Notes: generated by a model from the sequence alone, not told the origin. Counted from the stretch's first letter, positions 12,059 through 23,426 are shown. The stretch: 64,000 nucleotides of DNA from Campanula takesimana (GCA_026119855.1 JAOWBW010001460.1:124001-188000); one strand, 5' to 3'. A program made the numbers and translations.

Positions 12059-13074
12059 ATATTCAAATTTTGGAATTGGCAGCTTGAAGCAAAGTGTCCT
12101 GGTTTCCTGTAATTAAAACAAACAAGGTCTTTTTTTCTTTTTGAATCACTGCTCCTCGTGAACTTTGGAGGAGCTCTGCTGGTAGATCCTTGAAATTTGC
12201 TGGTTGAGCTGGGTCTTGAGAATTTTTTGAACTTTTGAAATTTCTTCACAAATAAAGCGAAGTCTTCATCATCCATGTCTAGTAGCTCAGAGGTAGAAAT
12301 TTTGGGATCAGAACTTTTCTCTTCTTGAACCGGCGCATGCGCATGCACTTCTTCTCTATGCGCCACCATTGCTATGGATTTTGACTTTCCTTCAGTTTCA
12401 CTGATTCGTTGGAGTTTGAGCTCATAAACTTTGAGATTTGCATAAAGGTTCCTTAAAGTCCATACATCTAAAGTTCCGGCGTCTTCAAGAGCGCTGGATT
12501 TATGTAGGTATCTTGATCCAAAAGCTTGGAGAAAATTTACATTCAAATCCTTGTTAGAAAACTTCATGCCAAGTGAAATACATAGATTTATAATTTCACA
12601 GTAGCGTTCATAAGTTTGTCTTAAGGTTTCACCGGGGAGTTGAGAGAAATTGTTAAATCTCTTTTGCACTTCATATTTCTTGTTCTCCTTACAAACAGTA
12701 TCTCCTTCTATATGCTCTTCAATAGCATCCCATAGCTCATTAGCAGTAGCACAATGCATGACTTGTTGTTTCATAGCCATGCTTAGAGTGCTTAGGAGAA
12801 TGTTTCTTGCTTTGCCATCATTTGCAACTCTTCTTGTTTCTTCCTCAGTCCATTCTTCCTTTGGTTTCTTGACGGTTGGTTGAACAACATTGGTGCGCGG
12901 ATTTGGATTCGCTTTCATAGGGATGTAAGGTCTATAAACCACGGTGTCATGAAGTCTTTCATCGATTGAGTTGAGATGAGTCAATATGCTGAATTTCCAC
13001 ACGTCAAAATGATCTTCATCAAATACCGGAACGTGAGTGTAGTTTGCAGTTACCATAGGTTTTGAGTTTGCCAT
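11944..13074 (-). pseudogene. gag: Copia-2 gag
   Basis: This 376-codon frame begins at the first ATG after the primer site. The N-terminal capsid region includes FDVWKFSILTHLNSID and ANELWDAIEEHIEGD. The nucleocapsid zinc knuckle near residue 335 reads CFNYRKPGHFASSC: the second cysteine of the CCHC motif is tyrosine, so zinc binding should fail. The frame then runs into unrelated residues where it overlaps the 12058-11489 frame, showing a frameshift near 12060. Confidence 0.88.
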
Positions 13075-13133
13075 TTAGAATCGGCATCCAAGCTGTTAAG
13101 CTTGAAAAACAAAAGTGTTTTATAAAGGTGTTT

Positions 13134-13145
13134 GCTCTGATACCA
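13134..13145 (-). other. Copia-2 primer-binding site (initiator Met tRNA)
   Basis: The minus strand reads TGGTATCAGAGC, the standard copia primer site complementary to the 3' end of initiator Met tRNA. It lies two bases inside the 5' LTR. Confidence 0.92.
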
Positions 13146-13147
13146 CT

Positions 13148-14566
13148 TGTTGGTCCCAAAGGGCAAAAAGGGTATGAAAAATAGCTAGAGGGGGGTGAAT
13201 AGCTGTTTTAAAATTCTTTTCGTACCCTTAAAAAACTCAATTGCAAATGCGCACTTTATTAAATAAGCGTGATGATATGCGCCTAAGTGAGTGAGTGAAA
13301 TGCACAGCGGAAGTAAGTTAAGTAAATAGGCGCAAAGGTGATAAAGGGGGGCGCACACACACTCTAAGTATTTTGGCTCAAAGTGGGTGAAATAAGAAAC
13401 TAAGGCAAATGATATAACACAACACAGTTCAATCAATCAATCTACAATGAATAAACAATCAAATAGTTAGATATGATATGACTTGAAAGGAAATAGCAAG
13501 ATAATAAGTACGCGCTATTTGGAGAGGTTCGATCGGGAAAATGATCTACGTCCTCTACCAAGATGGTTAGTCATGGATTTCTAATGGAGATCTTATATAA
13601 TGAGAGAGTGTTACAAATTACAATCGTTTGAGCTTATACACTAACTCAAGATCTATTTCTATGAAAGAACAAATCCTAGACAATAACCGGTGTATCTCTA
13701 AAAGAAAGATCTAAGTGATCAAACTTAAAGAGGTGCGTGTGTGATTTTAGATTCAAGGCTCTTTAGATCTTTGAGATTGAGAGCACAAGAAAACTAAAGT
13801 GTTATTGTTTGAAGATCTGGGCTAAGGATGAAGGTATGAAGATGTTCTTGAGAATTCTGGAAATTACAAAGGCAATCTTCAAATCTTCAACAAATGCTTG
13901 AGAGAGAAATTCTTGAAATTCTTAGCAAAACTCAGCAACTTCAAAATATTGAAGTTATGGGGTATTTATAGTGAAATCCCAAAAACTAGCCGTTGGAAAT
14001 TCATGATGATTCTGAGCAAAAGACAAATGTGCTGTCGCTCATTGAGTGGAGCACGTGTCCTTTTATAGCCGTTAGACACATAACACAATTGTGACCGTTG
14101 TGGACAGGTGTCCTCAATTTGGGCGCACACGTGTTATTTAACCATCGTTTGAATCATTGGCGTAGTTTGAATTCTCTTCAAGTCATTGAATCTTCATTTA
14201 AATCACTGAGTGTTAAACACACTACGTTGAGGCGCGTGAGCTAGAGAGGCGCATGAGCCAATGGGGCGCATGAATTAATGCTAGGTGCATACTCATGCGC
14301 GCGCACCAAGGAGGCGCATAGCGCGTGGCTTGGAGGCGCATGGCGCATGGCGCATAACTTGAAGTTACACAGTGATTTTCTTGAATCTTGATCTTCTTGC
14401 CCTATTTCTAAGCCTATTCTATTACAATGGACAACCTAAAAAATGAAGTATAAATACTTCTTACATGTGGGTCTAAAGTCCATGAAATAAAACTTAGGTG
14501 ATGGATCAATCAAATCTAATCAATCCTATTACATTGAAACTGAGATATATGTGGGCATACCCAACA
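13148..14566 (-). repeat. Copia-2 5' LTR (1419 bp)
   Basis: It is bounded by TGTTGG and CCAACA. A TATA-like TATAAATACC is at 13962-13971 on the minus strand. An array of GGCGCA/GGCGCG words lies upstream of it at 14231-14353, and further TGCGCC/GGCGCA words at 13275-13360. No coding content is seen. Flank 14567-14571 (AGTAC) is the probable target site; the partner copy is lost. Confidence 0.85.
14231..14353. promoter_or_regulatory. CpG word array in Copia-2 LTR, 17-bp spacing
   Basis: GGCGC begins at 14231, 14248 and 14265 (17-bp steps), then recurs irregularly to 14353, with GCGCGC at 14297-14302. The array is about 270 bp upstream of the TATA box. The same word is frequent in the element's coding region at 9110-9230, 10905-10990 and 12330-12370. 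The role is unknown. Confidence 0.6.
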
Positions 14567-14747
14567 AGTACCCATAAATCTAACATGATCATCCCATGAT
14601 CATTTAGCCTTTATACTAGTACTAAACAAGTACTAGGGATGAAGATTATTATAAGTAAACATGAACAACAATAATAATCAAAACATCTCTTTATTAATAT
14701 GAATAAATGATAACAATTACAATGTTTATTAAACGTGCCTAGGGCAC
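14567..14747 (-). repeat. Copia-3 3' LTR, left part
   Basis: It matches the outer end of the Copia-3 5' LTR at 39965-40145 (shared block around atcatcccatgatcattt). It is cut on the left by Copia-2 and on the right by Tat-A. The remaining 11 bp with the LTR terminus are at 33139-33149, beyond Tat-A. Confidence 0.88.
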
Positions 14748-15950
14748 TGTAGACACCCCGCCTTGGACCTCTCATATCCCGATTGCATACACATTCCCTG
14801 TCTTCCTCTTTTCTGTTAAGTTTTGTTACTTTTCGTTAACTTTCGTTACTTTTCGCTAAGTTCCTGACTTACTTCGTTAGTCTTGGATTTAACTAAGTGA
14901 CAAAGTCAACCTTGAGTCTTTTTTTACTTTGTTTTTGTTGACTTTCGTGGTGTTCGTTAAGTTTCTGACTGATTTCGTTAGTTTCGGGGCTTAACTGCAT
15001 AACGGGGTTAACTTTTGGGCTAAAATATGGATTTTCTGAAGGTGGGATGTGCATGCCTTTGCCTTCCTTTGTGGGAGGCGTGCGCTTCCCATAGGGGGGT
15101 GGGATGTGCGCGCATCCCACCTCCAAAATCCCAGATTTTGCCAAATTTCCCTCCTTTTCTGATTTGTAACCCCCAAGACCATTATGCCTTGGCTTGATCC
15201 GGGGAAAGGCCATCTTTGTGACCACAAACACTTTTCTAACACCTATAAATACCTCTTCATTCCACCATGGAAGGGAGGAAGGATTCTTGACTCAAAAACT
15301 CTCTTAAAACTAAAAGTTCATTTTCAAGAGTGGTTACTATAGACAAATTGGTTCTTCCCCATTCAAGCACAAGGTACAATGTTTATTGTCTTCTTCTAAA
15401 CTCTTAATCTTATTTGCTTTCTTCATCTTTCATATCTTCTAAATGTGTATGCAATCTCCATAAAAAGGAATACAACCAAAAGGCCACTTCACAATTGAAG
15501 CTTGGCCAAGGCTACATTCCAACATTCTAAACTCTATTTTAATTTACCATTTAATTCTTAATGTAATCGTTTGACATGTAATCTTTAGCCTTGATATAAT
15601 AGAACAAATTATCTTTTATTCCCTTTTATTTTCCCTTTCTTTTCATTGTAATTTTTAGCACTTTTATATTAATATTATTTGAAGGACATTTTAGCAATAG
15701 AACACCAATAGTAGCAAGACCCGCGTAAGCGGGGCAGAGTGGGTGTTTAAGTACTTCCCACTCCGTCACCTAACCCCCGAACCTTTTTCTCCCGAATCTC
15801 TAGTTTTGTATATTAAATTAGGCTATTTTTTAAGGTTTTTCTTATGTTCCTCTAAAACATAGGTGGCGACTCTACAAATTAAAACAAGTTAGACATATTA
15901 GGATAATTCACCGCTCTAGCCAAGTAGTGGGCTTTCCCGGGGTATCTACA
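14748..15950 (+). repeat. Tat-A 5' LTR
   Basis: It begins TGTAGACACCCCGCC and ends GGGGTATCTACA. The TATA box CTATAAATA is at 15243-15251. Upstream lies the CpG palindrome array (15042-15120). No real gene is present; an apparent antisense frame of about 110 codons is repeated in the 3' LTR only because the LTRs are identical. Confidence 0.93.
15042..15122. promoter_or_regulatory. CpG palindrome array, Tat-A 5' LTR
   Basis: Three GTGGGA-led units begin at 15042, 15071 and 15099 (29 and 28 bp apart). The third is an inverted repeat of GTGGGATG and CATCCCAC around TGCGCG. It lies about 125 bp upstream of the TATA box and is repeated in the 3' LTR at 32225-32303 with the same spacing. Confidence 0.7.
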
Positions 15951-15951
15951 G

Positions 15952-15969
15952 TGGTGACTCCGATGGGGA
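15952..15969 (+). other. Tat-A primer-binding site
   Basis: TGGTGACTCCGATGGGGA follows the LTR after one base. Equivalent sites occur in Tat-1, Tat-B and Tat-E, with the constant part ACTC-G-TGGGGA. It resembles the tRNA-Arg-type site of Tat/Ogre elements; the exact tRNA is not proven. Confidence 0.75.
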
Positions 15970-16891
15970 ATATTTAGAGGGTTAAAATTGCGTTTTCATC
16001 TTTTGGTGTTCTTTTATTCTGTTTTCTGGGCATTCTGGTAAAAAGGGTTCGAAGCGCGCGTCTCTGACCTTCTTGGCCTAAAGCGCGCGCGTCCGACCCC
16101 AATTACCAGAATCGCCCGCCTCTCATCTCGTCCTTCAATTCCATGTTTCTGTGCTAACAAATTCTGCAGGGGAAAGAATTTTTATTTAGGGTCAAGGCAA
16201 TCCCTTGAACCCACTGATTTGCAGGTACTGACCAGAATCGGGCGCCTCGGCGTCTCTCGCTCGGAGGCGCGCGCCTCCCACTTTCACTGCCTAATGCGCG
16301 CACTTCTGGGCAATTTTCCCAGAAACAGAACAGTGCACAGAACAGAATGTTTGACAGTGTATGGGCACCGGGCCTGCACAGAACAATTTTTATTTTCTGT
16401 TTATTTTATCGGTCACACGGGTGATTCGAAAGTTGTAATTATGTGCTTATTTGCTTTTCTTTTCTTTCTTTTAAAAAAAAAATACTTTGTCACTTGGCTT
16501 GAACTCACACTACATGCACATATTTCTATGAATTGCTCATTTTCGAGTCGCACAAGTCTATAACCCCAAACCCGTCGAGGCCCGTCCTAGAGAGTTTCAA
16601 ACTCCACCCGACCTTGACTCTCTCGAAGCGGTAAACCTCAACCCGTGGCGTAGTTCACGACTACATGCCGGGGGTGATCTTAAGCATCTCTTTAACCGAG
16701 CACAAGCTAACACAATTCTAGTTAGGATCTAACACTCCGTGACCAAGTTGGTTTTCGTGTGTCGATATTTCCCTAAACTAATGTCATCAAATCAAACATG
16801 CTGTTTCCAAAAGAAACAAGTGGTTATTATGGACGAAATAAAACTCCATCCCCAAGTGGTTATTATGGATGAAATAAAACTCCATCCTCGC
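15970..16891 (+). other. Tat-A 5' leader, first part
   Basis: This noncoding leader is homologous to those of Tat-B (40156-40531) and Tat-1. It contains two CpG palindrome arrays (16051-16120 and 16239-16305). The first is enclosed by ATTCTGGT (16032-16039) and its inverse ACCAGAAT (16105-16112). A 36-bp unit is repeated in tandem at 16818-16889, just before the solo LTR insertion. The frame at 16219-16563 has no recognisable protein. Confidence 0.7.
16051..16305. promoter_or_regulatory. Two CpG palindrome arrays in Tat-A leader
   Basis: Array 1 has centres near 16057, 16087 and 16116. Array 2 has GGCGCC (centre 16243.5), GGAGGCGCGCGCCTCC (centre 16270.5) and TGCGCGCA (centre 16298.5), that is 27 and 28 bp apart. 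Spacing matches the LTR array of the same family. Confidence 0.6.
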
Positions 16892-18150
16892 TGTAGACAC
16901 CCCGCCTTGGACCTCTCACCCCGATTGCATACATAGTATTTTTATTTAACTTATTTTCGTTAATTTATGTTACTTTGGTTAAGTTCCTAACTGATTCCAT
17001 TAGTTTTGGACTAAACTGAATAACAGAGTTAACTTTAGAGTCATTTCTGTCATCCTGCCTTTCTCACCCGCGGGCGCCTCCCGAAATGGTCATGGGGCGG
17101 GCGTGCGTTTGGTCCAATAGGCCGGACTCGCGCGATTCCCATTTTGGCAGTTACGGATTGCAATCTTTTCCCTCATTTTTCTTGATCACAAAAACATCTT
17201 TTTATCACATTCCTTAATCTAGCATTAACCCCTTTTTATTTTTTAACCTCCCAATCCCATATTTCTAGCCCTTTTCATAAAAACAAAATATTTCCATTTT
17301 ATTTTATTTGATTTGATTTTATTTATTATTATTTATCTTATTTTTGATTGGTCAATTCCATTTCACATGGATCGATCATCTTTTCTCTCCAACCTTTTAC
17401 CTATAAAAAGGACCTCCTAGGTTCATTTCAAAGGACACTCGCTCTTAAGGCAAAAGGACCTTCAACCTTGAATCTAAGGACCCAAAAACATCATTTCCAT
17501 ACACTTTTATTATACACAAATTCTCCCAACAAGAGTTTTAGCAACAAAAACTCTACACAAATTGTTCCATAGCAATTTCTCTACAACAAACATCATTTTC
17601 CCACCAAGTTTAAGGTCCTTCTTCTTAAGGTACAACTTAATCTTTCTTCTTCTATTTTACATGTCTTTTTTTAATGTATGAAATCCCCATCAATGGGACA
17701 TGACCAAATAATCACTTTACTACATTAAAGTTGGTTAAGGTTATCTCCCTACATTTCCACTCTAGTTTAATTTATTCTTCTTCTCTTAATGTAATCTTTA
17801 GCATAAATTTATAAATAAAACAATTCCCTTTTATTTTCCCCTTTCTTTTCATTGTAATTGTTAGCACTTTTCTCATATTAAAATAAGGACATTTAGCATT
17901 AGAACACCAATAGTAGCAAGACCCGCGTAAGAGGGGCGGAGTGGGTATTTAAGTACTTCCCACTCCGTCACCTAACCCCCGAACCCTTCTCTTCCCGAAT
18001 CTTTGGTTTCGTAACATAAAATAGGCTATTTCTAAGTTTTTCTTATGTTCCTTTAAAAACATAGGTGGCGACTCTACAATTTAAAATCAAATAGACATCC
18101 TAGTATAATTCACCGCTCTAGCCAAGTTGTGTTTTCCCGGGGTATCTACA
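16892..18150 (+). mobile_element. Solo LTR of a Tat relative inserted in Tat-A leader
   Basis: It has TGTAGACACCCC and GGGGTATCTACA ends, 1259 bp. Flanks are CTCGC (16887-16891) and CCCGC (18151-18155), a target duplication with one mismatch; the uninterrupted sequence exists in Tat-1 near 7265. No internal genes remain, as expected after recombination between two LTRs. TATA box CTATAAAAAG is at 17401-17410. The frame at 17348-17572 is not a recognisable protein. Confidence 0.88.
17073..17135. promoter_or_regulatory. CpG palindrome array in solo LTR, 28-bp spacing
   Basis: GGCGCC (centre 17075.5), GGGCGTGCG (centre about 17103.5) and TCGCGCGA (centre 17131.5) are spaced 28 and 28 bp. The words differ from those in the Tat-A LTR, but number and spacing are the same. 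Confidence 0.6.
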
Positions 18151-18360
18151 CCCGCATGTATGCTTTATAACATTAATTTAGTTTAATCCCGTCACATATA
18201 GGTATCACAAGGGTGGTGGAATCCGATGAGTATGTGGGACCGCGGGAATGTCTATATACTAGTGTGATGATTCCACTATTTTTTCTAGAAACCCCAAAAA
18301 GGACTACGTCCTTCCGACTTTTGTAAATAAATAAAAAAAAGAGACATTTTTTTTTCTTAT
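18151..18360 (+). other. Tat-A leader, second part
   Basis: It continues the leader after the solo LTR and aligns with Tat-1 minus strand about 7265-7080. It ends in an A/T-rich run before gag. Confidence 0.7.
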
Positions 18361-19061
18361 GTGGTTGAGTCTTTTCCTATTTGTGGGTTAATTTATTTTC
18401 CTCAAAAGGTGTTTGTGGACCAATCTAAGATCAACCGTGTTCTTCCAATGGGTCTAATGGCTTCCAACGGAAACAATAACAATGGTGGAAATGTTTTCGT
18501 GTCCAACGAAGGGTTACTCAATATAATGAAATCAATGGGGGAACAAATGGATAGAATTGTCGAGGATGCCCACCGTAAGACAATTTGTGGCAAGCCCGTT
18601 TCGATATTAACAAGAGGATTCACAAAGAAGATATTTCTGAACTCAAGGCCCGTCTTGATTACGAAAGAAGAATTCACGAGGAAGAAGTTTCCAAACTCAA
18701 GGCCCGTTTGCAAGAATTCACCGACAACAAGACAAAGGTCGACAGTAAAACATGCTCAAGTTGTTCGTCCCTCAAAAGTCAAAAAGGTGCCGCCAACAAC
18801 CGAATTTTCACTCCTCTCCTAGGAGTAACCCGAGCCGAAGCATTTGAAGCCTTGGTAGCAAAGGGAAAGGTTAAGCCTTTGGAAGTGTACAAGCCGAAGG
18901 CGATACGTAAAAATCATGCATATGATGAATGGTGCAACTACCACCAACATAGTGGCCATCTTACCGAGGAATGCTTTGTCCTCCGTAACATCATCCAAGA
19001 TTCGATCGACAATGATGAATTTGCCGTGGGTGAAGAGAAACTCATCAAAGAGGAGGCTTGA
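18361..19061 (+). pseudogene. gag: Tat-A truncated gag (capsid centre deleted)
   Basis: The N-terminal part includes MASNGNNNNGGN and LLNIMKSMGEQMDRIVEDAH. After a frameshift near 18600 the second frame (18585-19061) has a charged coiled-coil (ISELKARLDYERRIHEEE), then jumps to the gag C-terminus ITPLLG-like region, RAEAFEALVAKGKV and the zinc-binding CNYHQHSGHLTEEC. The middle capsid domain with the W-Y-x-x-L-P region seen in Tat-1 and Tat-E is absent. It stops at about 19061 and nothing of pol follows. Confidence 0.82.
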
Positions 19062-19167
19062 TTTTGAAATGGGGCTTCAACAAGAGATCATGTTACAATG
19101 AGGACTACAACAACAAGGGCGACGACAGCAATCTCCGTTTCTCTTTCTCTACCTAGTAATAGGAGTT

Positions 19168-19199
<32 letters not shown>

Positions 19200-19205
19200 A
19201 AAAAA

Positions 19206-19970
19206 AGAGTCAAAAATCCTCTTTTGTGTGCATTAAGTTTTCTTCCTTCTCGTCAATCCTAAAGTTTGAGTCGGTCTTAATAAAAGTCGTTCTATCCTCA
19301 TACACTCTTCCAAGTTGTTCAATTTAATTCTTGGCAAAATGATGAAAAATGTCTAAAGAAGTTTTAGAACGAACGCCATTACTTGAATGCCTAGGGGCTA
19401 AACATCGTGACGAAGGCGACAACATCAAATCCAAGACATCAAGCGACAAAGAAAGGTGGAGCAACAACCATGGAGAAATCAAGCAAAGTTTTCAAAGGGG
19501 GATTAAAAAAAAAAAAAGCTTGCTAGGTTGACTCTTCAAAACAACCTAGGCAAAAGTTAGAGCACGAAAAAAAAAAAAAAAAAAAAGAGTCAAAAGTCCT
19601 CTTTTGTGTGCATTAAGTTTTCTTCCTTCTCGTCAATGCTAAAGTTTGAGTCGGTCTTAATAAAAGTCGTTCTTATGCTCATACACTCTTCCAAGTTGTT
19701 CAATTTAATTCTTGGCAAAATGATGGAAAGATGTCTAAAGAAGTTTTAGAACGAAGGCCATCACTTGAACGCCTAGGGGCTAAACATCGTGACGAAGGCG
19801 ACAACATCAAATCCAAGACATCAAGCGACAAAGAAAGGTGGAGCAACAACCATGGAGAAATCAAGCAAAGTTTTCAAAGGGGGATTAAAAAAAAAAAAAA
19901 AAAAAAAACTCGCTAGGTTGACTCTTCAAAACAACCTAGGCAAAAGTTAGAGCACGAAAAAAAAAACCCC
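19206..19970 (+). repeat. Two tandem copies of a 380-bp unit
   Basis: AGAGTCAAAA begins at 19206 and again at 19586, giving a 380-bp period, and the copies are nearly identical. Each unit contains a short phrase reading as SKEVLER-P-LE-LGAKHRDEG, an A-tract and a CTAG hairpin (19523-19549 and 19913-19939) whose 8-bp arms are CTAGGTTG and CAACCTAG. Long 3' repeats are known in Tat/Ogre elements. Confidence 0.88.
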
Positions 19971-20082
19971 TCATTCAAAGAAGTTCACAACAACATCATC
20001 ATCCACTAACAAAGGACGAAGCTACATCGACAACCATCACGACGAAGCAACAATTCCATCACGGCTAATGGAGCATCCACAA

Positions 20083-20122
20083 GAACTACGGTGACCTGAG
20101 CCTCTACATGAGGAACGTAGGC
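20083..20122 (+). ncRNA. Tat hairpin module H1, intact copy
   Basis: GAACTACG (20083-20090), ACCTGAG, CCTC, loop, GAGG and CGTAGGCA (20115-20122). The outer stem CTACG/CGTAG and inner stem CCTC/GAGG are both perfect. The tail CCTTTGGGTCCGGTCT (to about 20140) is shared with the copies in Tat-C and Tat-E. Confidence 0.65.
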
Positions 20123-20139
20123 AACCTTTGGGTCCGGTC

Positions 20140-22076
20140 TCATGCAAGAAAGAAGATATGTGTAGCCCTAATGCGTTATGGTGATCGGCCTTCATCTCGA
20201 AATTGTCAAGAAATCTATGTACGAGTCATTTGCCAATGAATTAATCACCTTAAGATTGAACAACTTTCCTAGATTTGAAATCATTTCACGTTCCTTGTCG
20301 AATCTAGGGGCTTCCTATCTTTCAGCGATACTCCCAGTTTCTTGCAATAAAATTGGAGCTTTCCTTCTTTTCTCCCATAATGACTTACTTGCCTTCGTGA
20401 GTCATTCAATAAATAAAAATACATGAAGTCAATACTAGGGGCTACTTCCCTACTCAAGTCAATGTCACTCATCATTAGTGACAAAAAGTCTCCACCGCAA
20501 AACCACATGTCTCTCATCCTCAGCTAGAGTCAATGCACACTTCCTCATTAATCAAGTCAAAATGAAGACGCAAAAGAGATGCCCGCTAGATTGAAAACCC
20601 GAAAGGGCGGTCTAGGCAAAAAAATAGGGTGCGTCATTAAAAAAAAAAAAAAAAAAAAAAAGAGAGAGTGAGAGAGAGAAGGGAAAGAGAAATGGAGATC
20701 CCCGGCCTCTAAAGGAGACAACTGCACAAGTTCTACATTGAATCTCCTCAGCAAGCCAGTTCCCCACCAAGTCAACTTTGGGAATTGCAAAAATTTTGAC
20801 AACACATGGCACGATCAAAGGTTGTTTGGGGTTATTGAAGTAAGAGTTTTCTCCAACAATGTGCAGTATTGGGTTCATAAAGAAGCCCCATGGTAACCAA
20901 GATCCATCTGAGAACGAGCCCATTATTGAGGGGTACGAGGTTGCACAAATTGTCCCCAGTGAGTCAATTGGTTTGGGCAGAAAATGGCAACAACGTGTGA
21001 CTCAGTTTTCAAGCTTCTCCAAGCATATGCCCTTACAATATGCTGAAGGCTTACCGACAAATGTAATAGCTCTTGCCATGTCCTCTTATGATTGTTCCCC
21101 ACATGAGGACGAGTCTCTTGCTTTGCTTTACAAATGATGACGTCCTAGGGGCTATGTGACTCAAGAACGAGAGATTCTTTTTCTACTCTTGACATTTAAT
21201 GAGCTCTAGAGGCTATGCTCAAGAAATATGTGTGAGACTACCCTCAAAGTCTCTCAAGAGGAACTTCGAAAAGCCTTCATGTCATCTGTGCTCGTACCTG
21301 TTCCTCCAATAAAGGATGGGCCTTTCTTGCTCCACTTATAATCAATGGTGGCACTTTAGGGGCTACACTCAAGTTTGAAAGTCTCCCTTGTCAAGAAGAA
21401 ATTCACTTCACCTCCCAACAAGGGCCCTAGCAAATTCATTTGCAACATTGGAAGCTTCCTCAATTAGTTTGGCACCGAGGGTCTCAAGGGGCTTCACAAT
21501 CTACTATCTTTTGGGTTACAGCATTATAGTAATCCGAGCAAAGGGCAATATTGGGGCTTCGTAATTGGCAATTTTTTTGGGAATGATACCCGAGCAATTC
21601 AATGTGGGGAATAGTCCTCATGGAACCAAACAAGCTTCAAGGGTCTCTTGGTACTTCACGTCAAAGATCTTCTGGTTTGAAAGGAGGGCTCCGATGTTAT
21701 GAATGAATTTGATGATTCTTATGTTGTGACTTGCGAAAAGGTTATGAAGAAAGTCTTAGAGAAAAGGAAAAAGATTCAATATGTTAAACTCCATCAAAAC
21801 AGGGTTATAGCGGGAAATGCCATGGCCAATCCCAATGTTTCTACAATTCCGTACCCCCTTCTCTAAGATCAAAAGCACAAGTTGCATCCGCACAAGTTTC
21901 ATCCGCATGAGTTGCATCCGAAGATCCGTTATTAGTTCAACACAAGAAGACTCAAGCAAACATACCCATTTGGGACCTTATCACGCCAAGGCCTTATCAT
22001 CCGCGACCTCGACGACACCACGAGACATTGCTGCATCTTCTGACATAAGCTTTCCGCCATTTGGGTACCAACCACA
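20140..22076 (+). other. Tat-A 3' noncoding region, part 1
   Basis: It has no convincing gene. It contains a CTAG/GAAA hairpin (20586-20615), a long A-tract (20640-20660) and repeated GGGGCT words at 20308, 20438, 21148, 21359, 21488 and 21554. Copia-A interrupts it at 22077. Confidence 0.7.
20583..20616 (+). ncRNA. CTAG hairpin with GAAA tetraloop (module H2)
   Basis: CTAGA (20586-20590) pairs with TCTAG (20611-20615), and an inner CCC-GAAA-GGG forms a GNRA-capped stem. This sequence is almost identical to the minus-strand copies in Tat-1 and Tat-D. Confidence 0.6.
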
Positions 22077-22081
22077 AAAAG

Positions 22082-23413
22082 TGTTGGTGTATATGCCCTA
22101 GGCACGTTATTGGAACATATATTTGTTATCGTTTTATTCATTTAATAAAGAGATGTTTGATTATTATTATTGTTACATGTTTTATTTATAATAATCTCCG
22201 TCCCTAGTACTTATGAAGCACTAGTATAAGTCTAAATAATCATGGGATGCTTATGTTAGACTTATGGTTACTTGTTTGGAACAAGGTACTGGACATGACC
22301 CGCAATATGAGATTTATGTCATGGTCGTTGTCATAAATAAATCTCATGTTAGTTATTTCATTTGAATCCTTCGACATGAAGTTATTATTGTCTTCCACTT
22401 GATGAACGTTATGTTTGACATATTCAAACGCTACCTTTAACCGGGTAGTTATAAAGGATATGATTGGCACACTCGGATTCAAGTAGGGAAGAATAATAAG
22501 CCAAATGGATTTGTCCCTCTTCGGAGAGATGTCAAGTTTAGGCCTCTCGTAGAATGATATTGATGAAAGTGTTTGGCCGAACCCAAATGGATTTGATGAG
22601 ATCAAGACATTTGAATTAATCAAATATATGCGGAAACGAGAAAGCATTGAACAAAGACAAGTTGACCTTAGACCATGACTTGTGTTCAATAGACATTGTG
22701 GACAAAGGGATTGTGACTTGTACTATAGAGGATAAACTTTAGGCTACAAAGTTATACTATTTGTGTAGTCATAAAAGGTTTGCTAGAATCTAATTATGAC
22801 TTACGGGCATTGAACTGGTCAAACCCGTTGGCAACTTAGTATAATCCTATTGGGTCACACACGCAGGACGGATAATTAAAAGGATGAAAATAAAAAGAAT
22901 GAGGGAACGGAGACCGTACGGCGGCCAAGGCGGCGTACGCCTAGGATGGAGCCGTACGGCTCGTGTCCCGCACTGGTTCAGTTTTAGGAAATTTCTTGTG
23001 CACCAAGAAGTCCTAAACCCTAAAGGAATCAGACCTATCCCAGTATAAATATATGTGTGTCCGGGTTTTTGAGACCTAGTTGATGATTCAAGAAATCAAA
23101 AAGCTTTCTTAGAGAGAGATTAATACACATATTGAGAGGGATTCATTATTCCAAATGGAAGAAGGTGTTCTTCAAGTTTTTCAAGTCTAAAGGATCTAGC
23201 AATCAAGTCCAAGAAGGTGTTCTTGGATCCGTTCAAGTGTGGATCACCAATAGAGGATACTTTGCTTAGTATCTTAGTCCGTGATTGAAGATTTGAACTA
23301 CAAGGGTTAGTTCCAATTTATCTTATGCTTTATAAATTATTGTTATTAATGGATCTAGGCTAGGGTTTCTTCATGTTTAATTCCGCTATACATGGAGGCT
23401 ATGAAACCCAACA
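22082..23413 (+). repeat. Copia-A 5' LTR
   Basis: It starts TGTTGGTGTATATGCC and ends AACCCAACA. TATA box TATAAATA is at 23044-23051, and the palindrome array lies upstream at 22914-22960. An antisense frame of 149 codons recurs in Copia-3 LTR-like DNA and is not a gene. Confidence 0.95.
22914..22960. promoter_or_regulatory. GTAC palindrome triplet, Copia-A 5' LTR, 19-bp spacing
   Basis: Palindromes CCGTACGG, GGCGTACGCC and GCCGTACGGC have their central GTAC at 22916, 22935 and 22954, exactly 19 bp apart. The 3' LTR repeats this at 29962, 29981 and 30000. Confidence 0.75.
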
Positions 23414-23414
23414 G

Positions 23415-23426
23415 TGGTATCAGAGC
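23415..23426 (+). other. Copia-A primer-binding site (initiator Met tRNA)
   Basis: TGGTATCAGAGC lies one base inside the 5' LTR and is the standard copia site. Confidence 0.95.

Larger units (their letters stand above)
7934..14566 (-). mobile_element. Copia-2: SIRE/Maximus-like Ty1/copia element, 3' end lost in gap
   Basis: Minus-strand order is 5' LTR (14566-13148), Met-tRNA primer site, gag, long hydrophilic linker, protease, integrase and RT. That is copia order, with integrase before RT. The 1.4-kb LTR, long gag-to-protease linker with coiled-coil character and the protease/integrase sequence style suggest the SIRE (Sirevirus) lineage. It is inserted in the Copia-3 3' LTR, directly beside AGTAC. 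Many stops and frameshifts make it inactive. Confidence 0.88.

Noticed and set aside
14893..15242. Antisense frames of about 83-112 codons in the Tat-A LTR
   Set aside because: They repeat in the 3' LTR (32109-32414) only because the LTRs are duplicates; no domain, and they overlap the palindrome array.
16219..16563. 114-codon frame in the Tat-A leader
   Set aside because: It overlaps conserved noncoding leader and CpG arrays, has low complexity and no family resemblance.
18402..18713. 103-codon antisense frame over Tat-A gag
   Set aside because: It mirrors repeated coiled-coil coding DNA; no independent evidence.
20641..20660. Poly-A tracts as evidence of LINE or processed-gene insertion
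   Set aside because: A-tracts recur at equivalent points of other Tat 3' regions and no target duplication or upstream non-LTR element is seen.
22240..22689. 149-codon antisense frame in the Copia-A LTR
   Set aside because: It is broken in the 3' LTR copy (29526-29735) and has no recognisable protein features.
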